Assembly: GCA_964016885.1 (NCBI GenBank)
Contig: OZ024757.1
Coordinates: 19,984,201 to 20,048,200 of the forward strand
Source of the DNA: Eledone cirrhosa
Lineage: Eukaryota; Mollusca; Cephalopoda; Octopoda; Eledonidae
Reading direction: 5' to 3'
DNA: 64,000 nucleotides
Below are positions 10,544 to 22,954 of the stretch, in pieces; position 1 is the first letter of the stretch, and every line of letters begins with the position of its first letter. The notes under the pieces were generated by a model that saw nothing but the letters and a program-made list of their open reading frames with translations, did not search any database and had not been told where the DNA came from. The translations under genes were made by a program, and so were the position numbers.

Positions 10544-11650
10544 CAGAGCTGCCAACCTTTAAAAAGCCAAACCATGATAAAAAGGTGCCCCAAAACGGGA
10601 AAAATCAGGCAAAAAATGGAGAGATTTTTCACCAGAGAAGACATCTCTCATCCTCCCAGAAGTATCATGGAAAAATGGCCCCCAAATCGTGAAGAAATGA
10701 GCCCAAAATGGGGAGATTTTACTTAGTGAAAGCTTACCCATTTTCGCAGGAGAAGACATATCTCACCCACCCTAAAGTATCATGAAAAAAAGTGCCCTAA
10801 AACGGGGATAAATAAGCTAAAAATAGGGAGGTTTTACATAATGAAAGTTATACCTATTTTCACAAGGGAAGACAGCTCTCACCTACCCTAAAGTACCATG
10901 AAAAAAGTGCCCCAAAACGGGGAGAAATAAGCCAAAAATAGGGAGATTTTACATAATGAAAGCTATACCTATTTTCACAAGGGAAGACAGCTCTCACCTA
11001 CCCTAAAGTACCATGAAAAAAGTGCCCCAAAACGGGGAGAAATAAGCCAAAAATAGGGAGATTTTACATAATGAAAGCTATACCTATTTTCACAAGAGAA
11101 GGCAGCTCTCATCCACCCCAAAGTACCATGAAAAAAGTGGCCCAAAACGACGAGAAATGGGGAGAAATGAGGCAAAAATAGGGAGATTTTACATAATGAA
11201 AGCTATACCTATTTTCACAAGGGAAGACAGCTCTCACCTACCCTAAAGTACCATGAAAAAAGTGCCCCAAGACGGGGAGAAATAAGCCAAAAATAGGGAG
11301 ATTTTACATAATGAAAGCTATACCTATTTTCACAAGGGAAGACAGCTCTCACCTACCCTAAAGTACCATGAAAAAAGTGCCCCAAAACGGGGAGAAATAA
11401 GCCAAAAATAGGGAGATTTTACATAATGAAAGCTATACCTATTTTCACAAGGGAAGACAGCTCTCATCCACCCCAAAGCACCATGGAAAAAGTGGCCCAA
11501 AACGACGAGAAACGGGGAGAAATGAGGCAAAAAACACGGAGAGATTTTATATAATGAAAGCTATAACCATTTTCACAAGAAAAGATATCCTCACCCACCG
11601 TAAAGTGGGCGGGAGATCTCCCTGTCGGACGGGGAGAGTCGACAGGTCTG
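10544..11650. mobile_element. hAT-like MITE enlarged by a 115-bp internal array
   Basis: It begins 'cagagctgccaacc' and ends 'gtcgacaggtctg', a CAG...CTG inverted pair like the element at 8084-8283. Between the ends, a 115-bp unit ('ggggagaaataagccaaa...') repeats about 8 times, with one longer variant near 11140-11180. No transposase is present. Confidence 0.7.
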
Positions 11651-11667
11651 AGGTAGTCATATTTAGG

Positions 11668-11769
11668 GAGGGTCATGTTCTAATATTGCCAGAAAAAATA
11701 TAGTTAAACACACCAAACTGAGTGTGTTTTACTATATTTTTCTGACAATTTTAGAACAACATAACCCTC
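11668..11769. repeat. Inverted repeat / stem-loop element
   Basis: Arms of about 48 bp with a 5-8 bp loop. 'gagggtcatgttctaa' and 'aacaacataaccctc' mark the outer ends. Related half-copies lie at 685-770 and near 35050. Confidence 0.8.
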
Positions 11770-11823
11770 AAAAAATATAACAGTATTATAACTGACTTTC
11801 TCATCACTAAGTTGGTGTTTGGA

Positions 11824-11902
11824 ACTTAACTCTTTCGTTACTAGATTTCTAATGAATGACACTGCCTAGGATTCTTTAAATAATTCAGAAAATAATGAAG
11901 AA
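11824..11902 (+). mobile_element. Fragment of TTAA-type element
   Basis: Begins 'cttaactctttcgttac' and continues 'atttctaatgaatgacact', matching the starts at 16.9 kb and 25.37 kb. The other end is lost into a microsatellite. Confidence 0.45.
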
Positions 11903-12315
11903 TACATACATATATATACAAATACATATGCACACATATATATATACATATATATATAAATAAATACACATATATATACATATATATATACACATATATA
12001 TATAGATATATAAATACACACACATATATATATACATAAATACACACATATATATACATATATAAATACACATATATATATATATACATATATAAATACA
12101 CATATATATATACATATATAAATATACACACATATATATACATATATAAATATACACACATATATATACATATATAAATATACACACATATATACATATA
12201 TAAATATACACACATATATACATATATAAATATACACACATATATATACATATATAAATATACACACATATATACATATATAAATATACACACATATATA
12301 TACATATATAAATAT

Positions 12316-12362
<47 letters not shown>

Positions 12363-12470
12363 TTTTATGAATAAATTTATATATAGATAGATAGATAGAT
12401 ACATATATGCTCATACATATGCACACACACATACATACACACATACATATATACATACATGGTGGCTGCC
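11903..12470. repeat. (TATACA)n complex microsatellite
   Basis: TA and CA dinucleotides in a higher-order period of about 27 bp. Confidence 0.95.
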
Positions 12471-12777
12471 AACTCATTTTCGAGTACGGCCACTACTTTA
12501 TATTCATGTAGGAGAACCCCTACCGATGCGCTTAACAAGTGTGACTTTTTAGTCCAGCCAGTGACTTGAAAACTCTGGTACAAACACTACACTTGTGATA
12601 ATTACTGACACATAGTGCTGGGCCCATGGTACCATGTGATGACAAGGGCAGAGAGATCTCCAGATAGAAAGCAATGCCTGTGCTGTGAAGCTTTTATAGT
12701 GAGCAAAGGCACTGCACAAAGCCAGTCCCACTCTCTTAACCAAGATGATATTTACCAAATAGAAGAACAAGTCAACA
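12471..12777 (-). other. Unassigned unique segment, coding-like patches
   Basis: Minus-strand frames give coding-like patches: WRSLCPCHHMVPWAQHY and FQVTGWTKKSHLL in one arrangement, HEYKVVAVLENEL in another frame. Stops and frame changes break it. It may be a decayed dispersed repeat or a pseudogene. I do not recognise it. Confidence 0.3.
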
Positions 12778-12786
12778 TATATAAAT

Positions 12787-12855
<69 letters not shown>

Positions 12856-13022
12856 CACACACATTTTACAAATAAATTTATATATAGATAGATAGATATA
12901 TATATACATATATGGTCATATGCACATACACACATACACCTACACACACAAACATATATATATATATACATACACACATATCTACACACACATCATTTAA
13001 CAGCCGTTTACCCTGCTAGCAA

Positions 13023-13062
<40 letters not shown>
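12778..13062. repeat. (TA)n and (CA)n microsatellites
   Basis: A long (TA)n at 12797-12850, mixed CA/TA, then (TA)n at 13026-13062. Confidence 0.95.
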
Positions 13063-13065
<3 letters not shown>

Positions 13066-13337
13066 TAGAAAAATGTATACACATGGAGAGAGAGAGAGAC
13101 TAACTGTCGGTCGGTGCTTAAACAAATAAAAATAACATCAATTTTTACTGCTATGAAGATATTTTGTAAATTTGGGGGTTTTTTCATGATGGAAGCAGTT
13201 TCGGTAATGGCTTGTAGCAGAATATCAGTCATTCTCTTTGTAGAATTAGTGGAAGAAACATTTCAGGGTTTTATTCAAACTTGCCTAATAGAATGTTTGC
13301 TACAGTGAATTCTGGTAGAAGAACTAAAGAGTCAGTT
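13063..13337. other. Unique island, no supported gene
   Basis: A non-repetitive stretch. A minus-strand frame of about 30 codons after a plausible acceptor (near 13240) was considered as an S1-like exon but its phase does not fit. Confidence 0.4.
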
Positions 13338-13494
13338 GGTGGTGGTATATTATATATTTATATATATATATATTTATATATATATACATATATATTTATA
13401 TATATATATGCACATGCATACATATATATTTATGTGTGTGTATATATATATATATTTATATATATATATATGCACATGCATACATATATATTTA

Positions 13495-13553
<59 letters not shown>

Positions 13554-13590
13554 ATATATGCACATGCATACATATATATTTATGTGTGTG

Positions 13591-13623
<33 letters not shown>

Positions 13624-14002
13624 GCACATGCATACATATATATTTATGTGTGTATATATATATATATATGCACATGCATACATATATATTTAAGTATATA
13701 TATATATAAATACAAATGCATACATATATACACATATACACACATGCATACATACATATATATATATACACATGCATACATATACATATATACATACACA
13801 TGCATACATACATATATACATACACACATGCATATATACATACACACATGCATATATACATACACACATGCATACACACATATACATACACATATATACA
13901 TACACACATGCATACATATATGCATGCATATATACATACACGCATGCATACATATATACATACATATATACATACACGCATGCATACATACACACATGCA
14001 TA

Positions 14003-14035
<33 letters not shown>
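13338..14035. repeat. (TA)n / (CATA)n higher-order microsatellite
   Basis: A unit of roughly 45-65 bp ('gcacatgcatacatatata', TA run, 'tttatgtgtg') recurs five times, followed by (acatgcatacat)n. Confidence 0.95.
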
Positions 14036-14036
<1 letters not shown>

Positions 14037-15437
14037 ATGTAGGTGTCACAACAAAAAAACAGACAGTCCACACTGTAATATGGCCGTGTAGGTAACACGG
14101 TAAAAAGTCCACACTGTAAAGTGGTCATGTAGGTGTCACAACAAAAAGCACCCAGTCTACACTGTAAAGTGGTCATGTAGGTGTCACAACAAAAAGCACC
14201 CAGTCTACACTGTAAAGTGGTCATGTAGGTGTCACGACAAAAAGCACCCAGTCTACACTGTAAAGTGGTCATGTAGGTGTCACGACAAAAAGCACCCAGT
14301 CCACTGTAAAGTGATCATGTAGGTGTCACGACAAAAAGCACCCAGTCTACACTGTAAAGTGGTCATGTAGGTGTCACGACAAAAAGCACCCAGTCCACTG
14401 TAAAGTGATCATGTAGGTGTCACGACAAAAAGCACCCAGTCCACTGTAAAGTGATCATGTAGGTGTCACGACAAAAAGCACTCAGTCTACACTGTAAAGT
14501 GGTCATGTAGGTGTCACGACAAAAAGCACCCAGTCCACTGTAAAGTGATCATGTAGGTGTCACGACAAAAAGCACTCAGTCTACACTGTAAAGTGGTCAT
14601 GTAGGTGTCACGACAAAAAGCACCCAGTCTACACTGTAAAGTGGTCATGTAGGTGTCACGACAAAAAGCACCCAGTCTACACTGTAAAGTGGTCATGTAG
14701 GGGTCACGACAAAAAGCACCCAGTCTACACTGTAAAGTGGTCATGTAGGTGTCACGACAAAAAGCACCCAGTCTACACTGTAAAGTGATCATGTAGGTGT
14801 CACAACAAAAAGCACCCAGTCTACACTGTAAAGTGGTCATGTAGGGGTCACGACAAAAAGCACCCAGTCTACACTGTAAAGTGGTCATGTAGGTGTCACG
14901 ACAAAAAGCACCCAGTCCACACTGTAAAGTGGTCATGTAGGTGTCACGACAAAAAGCACCCAGTCCACACTGTAAAGTGGTCATGTAGGTGTCACGACAA
15001 AAAGCACCCAGTCCACACTCTAAAGTGGTCATGTAGGTGTCACGACAAAAAGCACCTAGTCTACACTGTAAAGTGGTCATGTAGGTGTCACGATAAAAAG
15101 CACCCAGTCCACACTGTAAAGTGGTCATGTAGGTGTCACGACAAAAAGCACCTAGTCTACACTGTAAAGTGGTCATGTAGGTATCACGACAAAAAAGCAC
15201 TTGGCCCTCACTGTAAAGTGGTTGTGTAGGAGACACTGTAAAAAGGCTCCCAGTCCACACTGTAAATGTGGTTGGTGTTAGGAAGGGCATCCAGCCATAG
15301 AAAACCTGCCAGATAGTCCTATACGAGCAAGACACGGTCACCTAATCAACCTTGCCTCATGTGGGACAATTCCCGTCTAACCCATGCTAGCGTGGAAGAT
15401 AGATGTTAAACGATGATGATGATGATGATGATCACAC
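14036..15437 (+). mobile_element. LINE 3' end with 48/45-bp array in its 3'UTR
   Basis: 15240-15437 is a LINE 3' end ('ggttggtgttaggaagggca', then 'ccatgctagcgtggaaga' and terminal (GAT)n). Upstream, about 24 units of 48 bp (a few of 45 bp) repeat 'tgtaaagtggtcatgtagg' and 'caaaaagcacccagt', which is 3'UTR sequence of the same LINE. The 275-codon minus-strand open frame is a consequence of the period being a multiple of three. Confidence 0.85.
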
Positions 15438-15517
15438 ACACAACACATATATGTTAATGAGTAAAATGACAGGAGGCTGAACTAGTAAAATTTCTTCAAA
15501 GATTTATTTCTGCAAAC

Positions 15518-15562
<45 letters not shown>

Positions 15563-15629
15563 TGCATACATACATATATATATATGTACAATATATATAA
15601 TTATACAAGCATACATACATAAGTACGAA

Positions 15630-15660
<31 letters not shown>

Positions 15661-15834
15661 TACATACATATATATGTACAATATATATAATTATACAAGC
15701 ATACATACATAAGTACGATATATATATATATATATAGTACAATATATATGTATATATATATATATATATACATACATACGTGCATGCATAGTTACATATA
15801 TATATGCACACCTATATATTATATCTATACATCC

Positions 15835-15891
<57 letters not shown>

Positions 15892-15988
15892 TACGTACAC
15901 ATGAATACACACACATACACACATGCATGTTTATGTAAATAAGCAAGCAGCATATCACACAATCCACTGAAACACACCCATTATCACA

Positions 15989-16031
<43 letters not shown>

Positions 16032-16690
16032 CATCATACATGCCATATATGTCATGTATGTCTGTGTATGTATGTATATATATATTTGTATAAATGACTG
16101 CTTGTGTTTATGTATGCGTGTGTATGTGCAAGTCTGTGTATATGTATGTATGTGTATGTGCAAGTATGTGTATGTGCAAGTCTGTGCATATGTATGCATG
16201 TCTATGCATGTGTGAATATGTATGTATATGTATGTGTATGCATATGTGCATGCGGGTATATATGTGTGTGTGTGTATGCAGTTAAGTGTGTGTATGTGTC
16301 TGTATGTGTCTGTGTTTATGTGTGTGTATATCTGTGTGCATATGTATGTGTATATGTGTGTGTATGTGTATGTGTGTGTATATGTGTGTATATATGTGTG
16401 TGTGTAAATGTGTGTGTATATATGTGTGCGTAGGTATGTATATATCCGCTTCAGTGTGTGTATATGTGCGTGTGGGTATGTGTATGTGAGAAAGCCTATA
16501 TGTATGTATGCACCTGTGTATATATGTGTATGAATGTGTAAGTGTGTCTATATGCGTGAATGGGTGTATATGTGTGTATGCCTGTATGTATATGTGTGTT
16601 TATATGCGTGAATGGATGTATATGTGAGTGCCTATATGTGTATGTATATATACACGAGTGGGTGTATATATATATATTTATATATATCAT
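15438..16690. repeat. Mixed (TA)n, (CA)n, (TATG)n microsatellites
   Basis: (TA)n at 15522-15560, duplicated blocks near 15575-15640 and 15655-15720, (CT)n at 15835-15852, (AC)n at 15866-15890, then (TG/TATG)n at 16090-16680. No gene seen. Confidence 0.95.
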
Positions 16691-16749
16691 GTGTTTGTGT
16701 TAACCATATTCTATATTTTCATATCAACATCTGTTTTTATACTAACCTT

Positions 16750-17336
16750 TTCTTCTACATATTTCTAATAAAATATATAAACCCTTCCATGACTGCATTT
16801 CTAATTAAACACACTATTTTAATTAATTAAAGTTTACTAAGGTAGTAAACTAACATATGGTTTTTAACCTTAACCCTTTTGTGACTATATTTCTAATGAA
16901 ATATACTTTATTTTAATTAATTAATAAAGTTTACTAGGTAGACTAACATATGGTTTTTAACCCTTTCATGACCATACTTCTAATGAAATATACTATAGTT
17001 TAATTAATTAATAAAGTTTACTAAGACAGTAACCTAATGAAATATACTTTATTTTAATTAATTAATAAAGTTTACTAAGACAGTAATCTAATGAAATATA
17101 CTTTATTTTAATTAATTAATAAAGTTTACTAGGTAGACTAACATATGGTTTTTAACCCTTTCATGACCATACTTCTAATGAAATATACTATAGTTTAATT
17201 AATTAATAAAGTTTACTAAGACAGTAACCTAATGAAATATACTTTATTTTAATTAATTAATAAAGTTTACTAAGACAGTAATCTAATGAAATATACTTTA
17301 TTTTAATTAATTAATAAAGTTTACTAATATTATTTT
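16750..17336. repeat. Tandem TTAA-type MITE pieces
   Basis: Repeats of 'ttaaccctttcatgacc', 'tctaatgaaatatac' and 'ttaattaattaataaagttt' in units of about 60-115 bp. The starts match the MITE ends at 4406-4524. Confidence 0.7.
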
Positions 17337-17405
17337 ATGTACTATACATGCACCTTTGATGAGTTGTAGTGCACCTGAGCACTGTACACAATAATTTCAT
17401 TATTA
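17337..17405 (+). repeat. Short dispersed repeat ('gtgcacctgagcac')
   Basis: The same block of about 75 bp, ending in (ATT)n, occurs at 39800-39875 and 39905-39995. Minus-strand versions lie at 18355-18420 and 18475-18545. Confidence 0.75.
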
Positions 17406-17419
17406 TTATTATAGTAACC

Positions 17420-17608
17420 TAGGGCGGTGGATTGGCAGTATCGGTAGAGGGTCGGACGCCATGCTTTGTAACAAAGAGTTACGGCCCTTTATGGTCTGAG
17501 TTCAAATCCCGCCGCGCTTAACTTTGTCTTTCATCCTTACGGGGTCAATAAAATAAAATACCAGTAATACACTAGGTAATTGCTGGCCTTGTGCCAAAAG
17601 TAGAAACA
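17420..17608 (+). mobile_element. SINE, full length, with target duplication
   Basis: Plus-strand SINE. The flanking direct repeat 'attattatagtaacct' is seen before it (about 17404-17419) and after it (about 17608-17624). Confidence 0.9.
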
Positions 17609-18188
17609 ATTATTATAGTAACCTAACATATGGTTTTTAACTCTTTCATGGCCATACTTCTAATGAAATATACTATTTTAATTAATTAAAGTTTACTAAG
17701 CAAACTAACATATGGTTTTTAACCCTTTCATGACCATATTTCTAATGAGACATACTCTATTTTAAGCAATTAATTAAGTCTACTAAGTAAACTAACATAT
17801 GGGTCTTAACACTTTCACAACCACATTTCTAATAAAATATTTTAACCCTTCATGATAGCATTTCTAATGAAATACACTATTTTAATAAAATGTTGTTTGC
17901 TTGAAACATTGTATGTGATTTATGTGGAAAGAGGTAGAAGACTAAACAATGCAAAATGGACTGTAAGATGAGGTAACAGAAAAGTTACCTGGTAATCTTT
18001 CTTTTGTATTGTTTTTTGTTACTGTTCTTTCTTCTGTCCTAATATTTTGGACCTAAAATTCTCTTCTTCAGAGTTTAAGGATCTTTCAGAGAATAATGTT
18101 CCAGTTTTAAGAAGTTTACTAAAATAGTAGCCTAACATATGCTTCTTAACCTTAACCCTTTCACGACCATATTTCTAATGAAATACAT
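17609..18188. repeat. More TTAA-type pieces and a unique patch
   Basis: 17625-17885 and 18110-18188 carry the 'ttaaccctttc' and 'ttctaatgaaata' units. 17886-18110 is unique-looking; I see no gene in it. Confidence 0.6.
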
Positions 18189-18308
18189 AATAATTGTTTC
18201 TAATTTAGGCACAAGGCCAGCAATTACCCAGAGCATTACTGGTACTTTATTTTATCGACCCCGTAAGGATGAAAGGCAAAGTTAACCTCAGCGGGATTTG
18301 AACTCAGT
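18189..18308 (-). mobile_element. SINE tail (head missing)
   Basis: Minus-strand copy from the tail to the B box, ending at 'tttgaactcag'. Confidence 0.8.
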
Positions 18309-18594
18309 TGTTAACTGTTGGGACACTGCATCCTTCAAAATTTCCATGAAAGTTATTATGTACAGCGCTCAGGTGCACTACAACTCATCAAATATGCATG
18401 TATAGTACCTAGAATACTGTAGAAATGTCAGGAAAGTGAACAGTGTAACAGTCATGATATAATGAAAATTTTTGTGTACAGTGCTCAGGTGCACTACAGC
18501 TCATCAAAGATGCATGTATAGTACCTAGAATAATGTACACATATCATGAAAGTGAACAGTGTATGAGTCATGATATACACACACACACAGACAT
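18309..18594 (-). repeat. Dispersed repeat pieces before the 109-bp array
   Basis: A short copy of the LINE tail (18312-18350), then two minus copies of the 'gtgcacctgagcac' repeat. Confidence 0.6.
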
Positions 18595-20640
18595 GCTTGT
18601 GTATGGAGAAGGAATATCAGGTGTAGTGTTGGCGAATTTTAGGAAGCATGGAAATTTTGAAGGATGCAGTGTCCCAACAGCTAACAACTGATACAGGTAG
18701 TTTGTCCCATGCTTCAGCATCTCTGAACTTGAAAAGATTTTTCCGAAAGTAATGGGAGCTGTGCTATTTTCTGACTCTGTAGGCATGTCCACAGGTGTTA
18801 GACACATGGAATTCAAAAAGGTACTCAGGATTGTTGGCAAGATGGTTAATCATTTTCTGAGTATCTACCAAGTCAGTTGCCAGATGTCAGAGCTGTGCTA
18901 TTTTCTGACTTTGTAGGCATGTCCACAGGTGTTAGACACATGGAATTCAAAAAGGTTCTGAGTGTTGTTGGCAAGATGGTTAATAATTTTCTGAGTATCT
19001 ACCAAGTCAGAGCTGTACAGTTTTCTGACTTTGTAGGCATGTCCACAGATGGAATTCAAAAGAGTACTCATGTTTGTTGGCAAGATGGTTAATAATTTTC
19101 TGAGTATCTACCAAGTCAGAGCTGTACAGTTTTCTGACTTTGTAGACATATCCACACATGGAATTCAAAAGGGTACTCAGGATTGTTAGCAAGATGGTTA
19201 ATAATTTTCTGAGTATCTACCAAGTCAGAGCTGTACAGTTTTCTGACTTTGTAGGCATGTCCACACATGGAATTCAAAAAGAGTACTCATGTTTGTTGGC
19301 AAGATGGTTAATAATTTTCTGAGTATCTACCAAGTCAGAGCTGTACAGTTTTCTGACTTTGTAGACATGTCCACACATGGAATTCAAAAAGGTACTCAGG
19401 GATATTGACAAGATGGTTAATAATTTTCTGAGTATCTACCAAGTCAGAGCTGTACAGTTTTCTGACTTTGTAGACATGTCCACACATGGAATTCAAAAGG
19501 GTACTCAGGATTGTTAGCAAGATGGTTAATAATTTTCTGAGTATCTACCAAGTCAGAGCTGTACAGTTTTCTGACTTTGTAGACATGTCCACACATGGAA
19601 TTCAAAAGAGTACTCAGGATTGTTAGCAAGATGGTTAATAATTTTCTGAGTATCTACCAAGTCAGAGCTGTACAGTTTTCTGACTTTGTAGACATGTCCA
19701 CACATGGAATTCAAAAGGGTACTCAGGATTGTTAGCAAGATGGTTAATAATTTTCTGAGTATCTACCAAGTCAGAGCTGTACAGTTTTCTGACTTTGTAG
19801 ACATGTCCACACATGGAATTCAAAAGAGTACTCATGTTTGTTGGCAAGATGGTTAATAATTTTCTGAGTATCTACCAAGTCAGAGCTGTACAGTTTTCTG
19901 ACTTTGTAGGCATGTCCACACATGGAATTCAAAAAGGTACTCAGGGATATTGACAAGATGGTTAATAATTTTCTGAGTATCTACCAAGTCAGAGCTGTAC
20001 AGTTTTCTGACTTTGTAGACATGTCCACACATGGAATTCAAAAAGGTACTCAGGGATATTGACAAGATGGTTAATAATTTTCTGAGTATCTACCAAGTCA
20101 GAGCTGTACAGTTTTCTGACTTTGTAGACATGTCCACACATGGAATTCAAAAAGGTACTCAGGGATATTGACAAGATGGTTAATAATTTTCTGAGTATCT
20201 ACCAAGTCAGAGCTGTACAGTTTTCTGACTTTGTAGACATGTCCACACATGGAATTCAAAAGGGTACTCAGGATTGTTGGCAAGATGGTTAATAATTTTC
20301 TGAGTATCTACCAAGTCAGAGCTGTACAGTTTTCTGACTTTGTAGACATGTCCACACATGGAATTCAAAAGGGTACTCAGGATTGTTAGCAAGATGGTTA
20401 ATAATTTTCTGAGTATCTACCAAGTCAGAGCTGTACAGTTTTCTGACTTTGTAGACATGTCCACACATGGAATTCAAAAGGGTACTCAGGATTGTTAGCA
20501 AGATGGTTAATAATTTTCTGAGTATCTACCAAGTCAGAGCTGTACAGTTTTCTGACTTTGTAGACATGTCCACAGGTGTTAGACACATGGAATTTAAAAA
20601 GGTGCTCATGTTTGTAGTTGGCAAGATGGTTGATAATAAA
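18595..20640 (-). repeat. 109-bp minisatellite derived from a second LINE C-terminus
   Basis: The plus-coordinate left part (18595-18860), read minus, gives NHLANNPEYLFEFHVSNT, FRKNLFKFRDAEAWDKLP and a Trp-containing tail. This is the usual C-terminal pattern of jockey/CR1-like LINE proteins. The part around NHLANNPEY-FEFHV, 109 bp long, is then repeated about 17 times. Because 109 is not a multiple of three, no long frame runs through it. Confidence 0.8.
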
Positions 20641-20715
20641 CATACTCTATTTTAATTAATTAATAAACTTTACTAAATAACCTCACATATGATTCTTAAT
20701 CCTTTAGCATTTAAA
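20641..20715. mobile_element. TTAA-type MITE ends
   Basis: Contains 'attaattaataaactttact' and 'cctttagcatttaaacc', the latter being the start of the first TTAA family. Truncated by the following microsatellite. Confidence 0.45.
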
Positions 20716-21700
20716 CCGTGTGTGTTTGTGTGAATGTATGTGTGTATATATGAATGTATGTGTGTGTGTATGAATGTATGTGTATACGAATGTATGTGTG
20801 TGTATATGTGTGTGTGTGCGAATGTATGTGTGTGTATACAAATGTATGAGTGTATATGAATGTGTGTGTGTGAATGTATGTGTGGGTGTATGAATGTATG
20901 TGTGTGTATATGAATGTATGTGTGTATATGAATGTATGTGTGTATATGAATGTGTGTGTGTGAATGTATGTGTGTGTGTGTGAATGTGTGTGTGTGTGAA
21001 TGTATGTGTGTGTGAATGTGTGTGTGTGTGTGTGTGTGATTGTGTGTGTGTGTGAATGTGTGTGTATATGAATGTATGTGTGTGTATATGAATGTATGTG
21101 TGTGTATATGAATGTATGTGTATATGAATGTATGTGTGTATGAATGTATGTGTGTATGAATGTATGTGTGTATATGAATGTGTGTGTGTGTATATGAATG
21201 TGTGTGTGTGTATATGAATGTGTGTGTGTATATGAATGTATGTGTGTGTATATGAATGTATGTGTGTGTATATGAATGTATGTGTGTATATGAATGTATG
21301 CGTGTGTATATGAATGTATGCGTGTGTATATGAATGTATGCGTGTGTATATGAATGTATGCGTGTGTATATGAATGTATGCATGTGTATATGAATGTATG
21401 TGTGTGTATATGAATGTATGTGTGTATATGAATGTATGTTTGTGTGTGAATGTATGTTTGTGTGCATGTATTTTTGTGTGCATGTATTTTTGTGTTTGTG
21501 CACGTTTATATTTATATACTTATGAATGTATACATATGCACATACACACGCATACACACATATACACACACATACACATATATACACACATACATATATA
21601 CACACATATATACACACACATATATACACACATATACACACATATATACACATACATATATACACACGTGTGTGGATATAGAAAATAATTCTAGTATATA
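20716..21700. repeat. (TGTGTATATGAATGTA)n microsatellite, about 1 kb
   Basis: GT-rich 14-18 bp units. The 356- and 259-codon open frames on the minus strand (poly Thr-His-Ile) are artefacts. Confidence 0.95.
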
Positions 21701-21841
21701 AAAATTTATCAATTATTTTAGTAAATCCTTCAAAATCCTTCATTAATTAACTGAAGTCTAATTAGGGGTGAGGAAAGGTTTAAAGTCCTTTAGTAAAGGA
21801 CAAAGGAAGGGTCAAGAGGAAGGTGACCATTGATTCAGACT

Positions 21842-21941
21842 TCAGTTGACCTTAATCCAACTTTGGTGGGGATTAATAGATTTAAGGGGTTTATAGTACA
21901 GCCCTGTTCTGACCTGTTTGATGTGGGCCTTGGGGTTTTGT
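21842..21941 (-). CDS. Candidate terminal exon of an S1 (trypsin-like) homologue
   Basis: Minus strand. A possible acceptor 'ggttacacag' precedes an open segment of one base plus 32 codons and a TGA stop (21842-21844). The end reads GLYYKPLK, then HQSWIKVN. This resembles the C-terminal helix of peptidase S1 proteins, where a Tyr-x-x-Val stretch is followed by a conserved Trp-Ile close to the stop. It also resembles the better-supported exon at 40179-40346 (LYVNV, HQTWL). It lies 1 kb downstream of the exon at 22955-23113 on the same strand. No GDSGGP-like exon was found between them, so the link is an inference and the segment could be chance. Confidence 0.28.
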
Positions 21942-21959
21942 CTGTGTAACCATATATTG

Positions 21960-22170
21960 AAATATACACAGTACACACACACATACTGGTAAACACACAC
22001 ACACTGGGACACACACACACTGAAATACACACACTGGTACACACACACACTGGTACACACCACACACACACATACTGACACACACACGCACTGATTCACA
22101 CACACACACATTGGTACACACACACTGGTACACACACACAAGTACACACACACACACGAGCACACACAAC
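21960..22170. repeat. (CA)n microsatellite with 'ctggta' spacers
   Basis: Runs of (AC)n separated by 'actggtac'-like hexamers. Confidence 0.95.
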
Positions 22171-22227
22171 CCAGTGACTATTTTTTGTCATAACAAGTGA
22201 CTATATTTTCTAGTGATATAGGTGGGG

Positions 22228-22500
22228 TGGGGGTAGTGGACGTTGGGGTGGGGCTGGGGTGGAGGGGAGGGGGTATCCCCGTCCCAACTCCACCACTATT
22301 ACTACCACCACATTTGCTATAATCACTATTGCTATTATCCCCACCACCACCACTACAACCACTACCACCACCACTACAACCACCACCACCACCACCACCA
22401 CTACAGCCACCACTACTACCACCACTACTACCACCACTACCACCACCACTACCACCACTACCACCATCAGAGCCACGACTAGCACTATCCCTACCATCAC
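22228..22500. repeat. G-rich stretch and (CCA/CTA)n microsatellite
   Basis: 22228-22275 is GGGGT-rich; 22286-22500 is (CCA/CTA)n. Confidence 0.9.
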
Positions 22501-22954
22501 TTGATGCAATTCACCCTACAGGCTTCCACACAGTTTCTCTCTACCCAGTACATGAGAGATGGGGGAGGGTGTGAGAGAGACAGTGGTAATGACAGTGGGA
22601 GTTTGGTTCCTCTGTGTTCACACCTGGTCTACATGTGTGTGTATAACTTTACACTAACAACCATCAGAAATTATCTGTTTACACATTTTATTATGAAGAT
22701 TCTGTTATACTATCAGAGATCGTCAATGAATCATCTAGGGAAATTAAACATTTAAAAATTGAAATTTTGCCAAAATTTTTATTTAAATTAATTTTTATTT
22801 TATTTCCTTTCCTTGTTGCTAAAAAATGAGATAGAAAAATTAAATTAATCCTTGTGTAATCTTAATAAAAATGATAGAAATATTTGTAGAAATATTTAGA
22901 ATTTTGCTGTTTGGAAAAGTTTCCCTCCCAATGCAATAATTTTTTAACAGTTAC
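22501..22954. other. Unique island, no gene supported
   Basis: Non-repetitive and AT-rich. If the exon at 22955-23113 is real, this is intron. Confidence 0.4.

Noticed and set aside
13114..13240. Third S1-like Asp exon (minus, TDILLQ...)
   Set aside because: Only a short resemblance; no acceptor gives the 2-base entry phase of the other Asp exons and no supporting exon lies nearby.
14514..15341. 275-codon open frame, minus
   Set aside because: Runs through 48/45-bp units of a LINE 3'UTR; a product of the period, not a gene.
20673..21743. 356- and 259-codon Thr/His/Ile-rich frames
   Set aside because: Pure GT/TATG microsatellite.
22560..22640. Possible Ser-region exon (minus, EPNSHC)
   Set aside because: A few residues only, no glycine pattern and no downstream Cys or Trp; likely chance.
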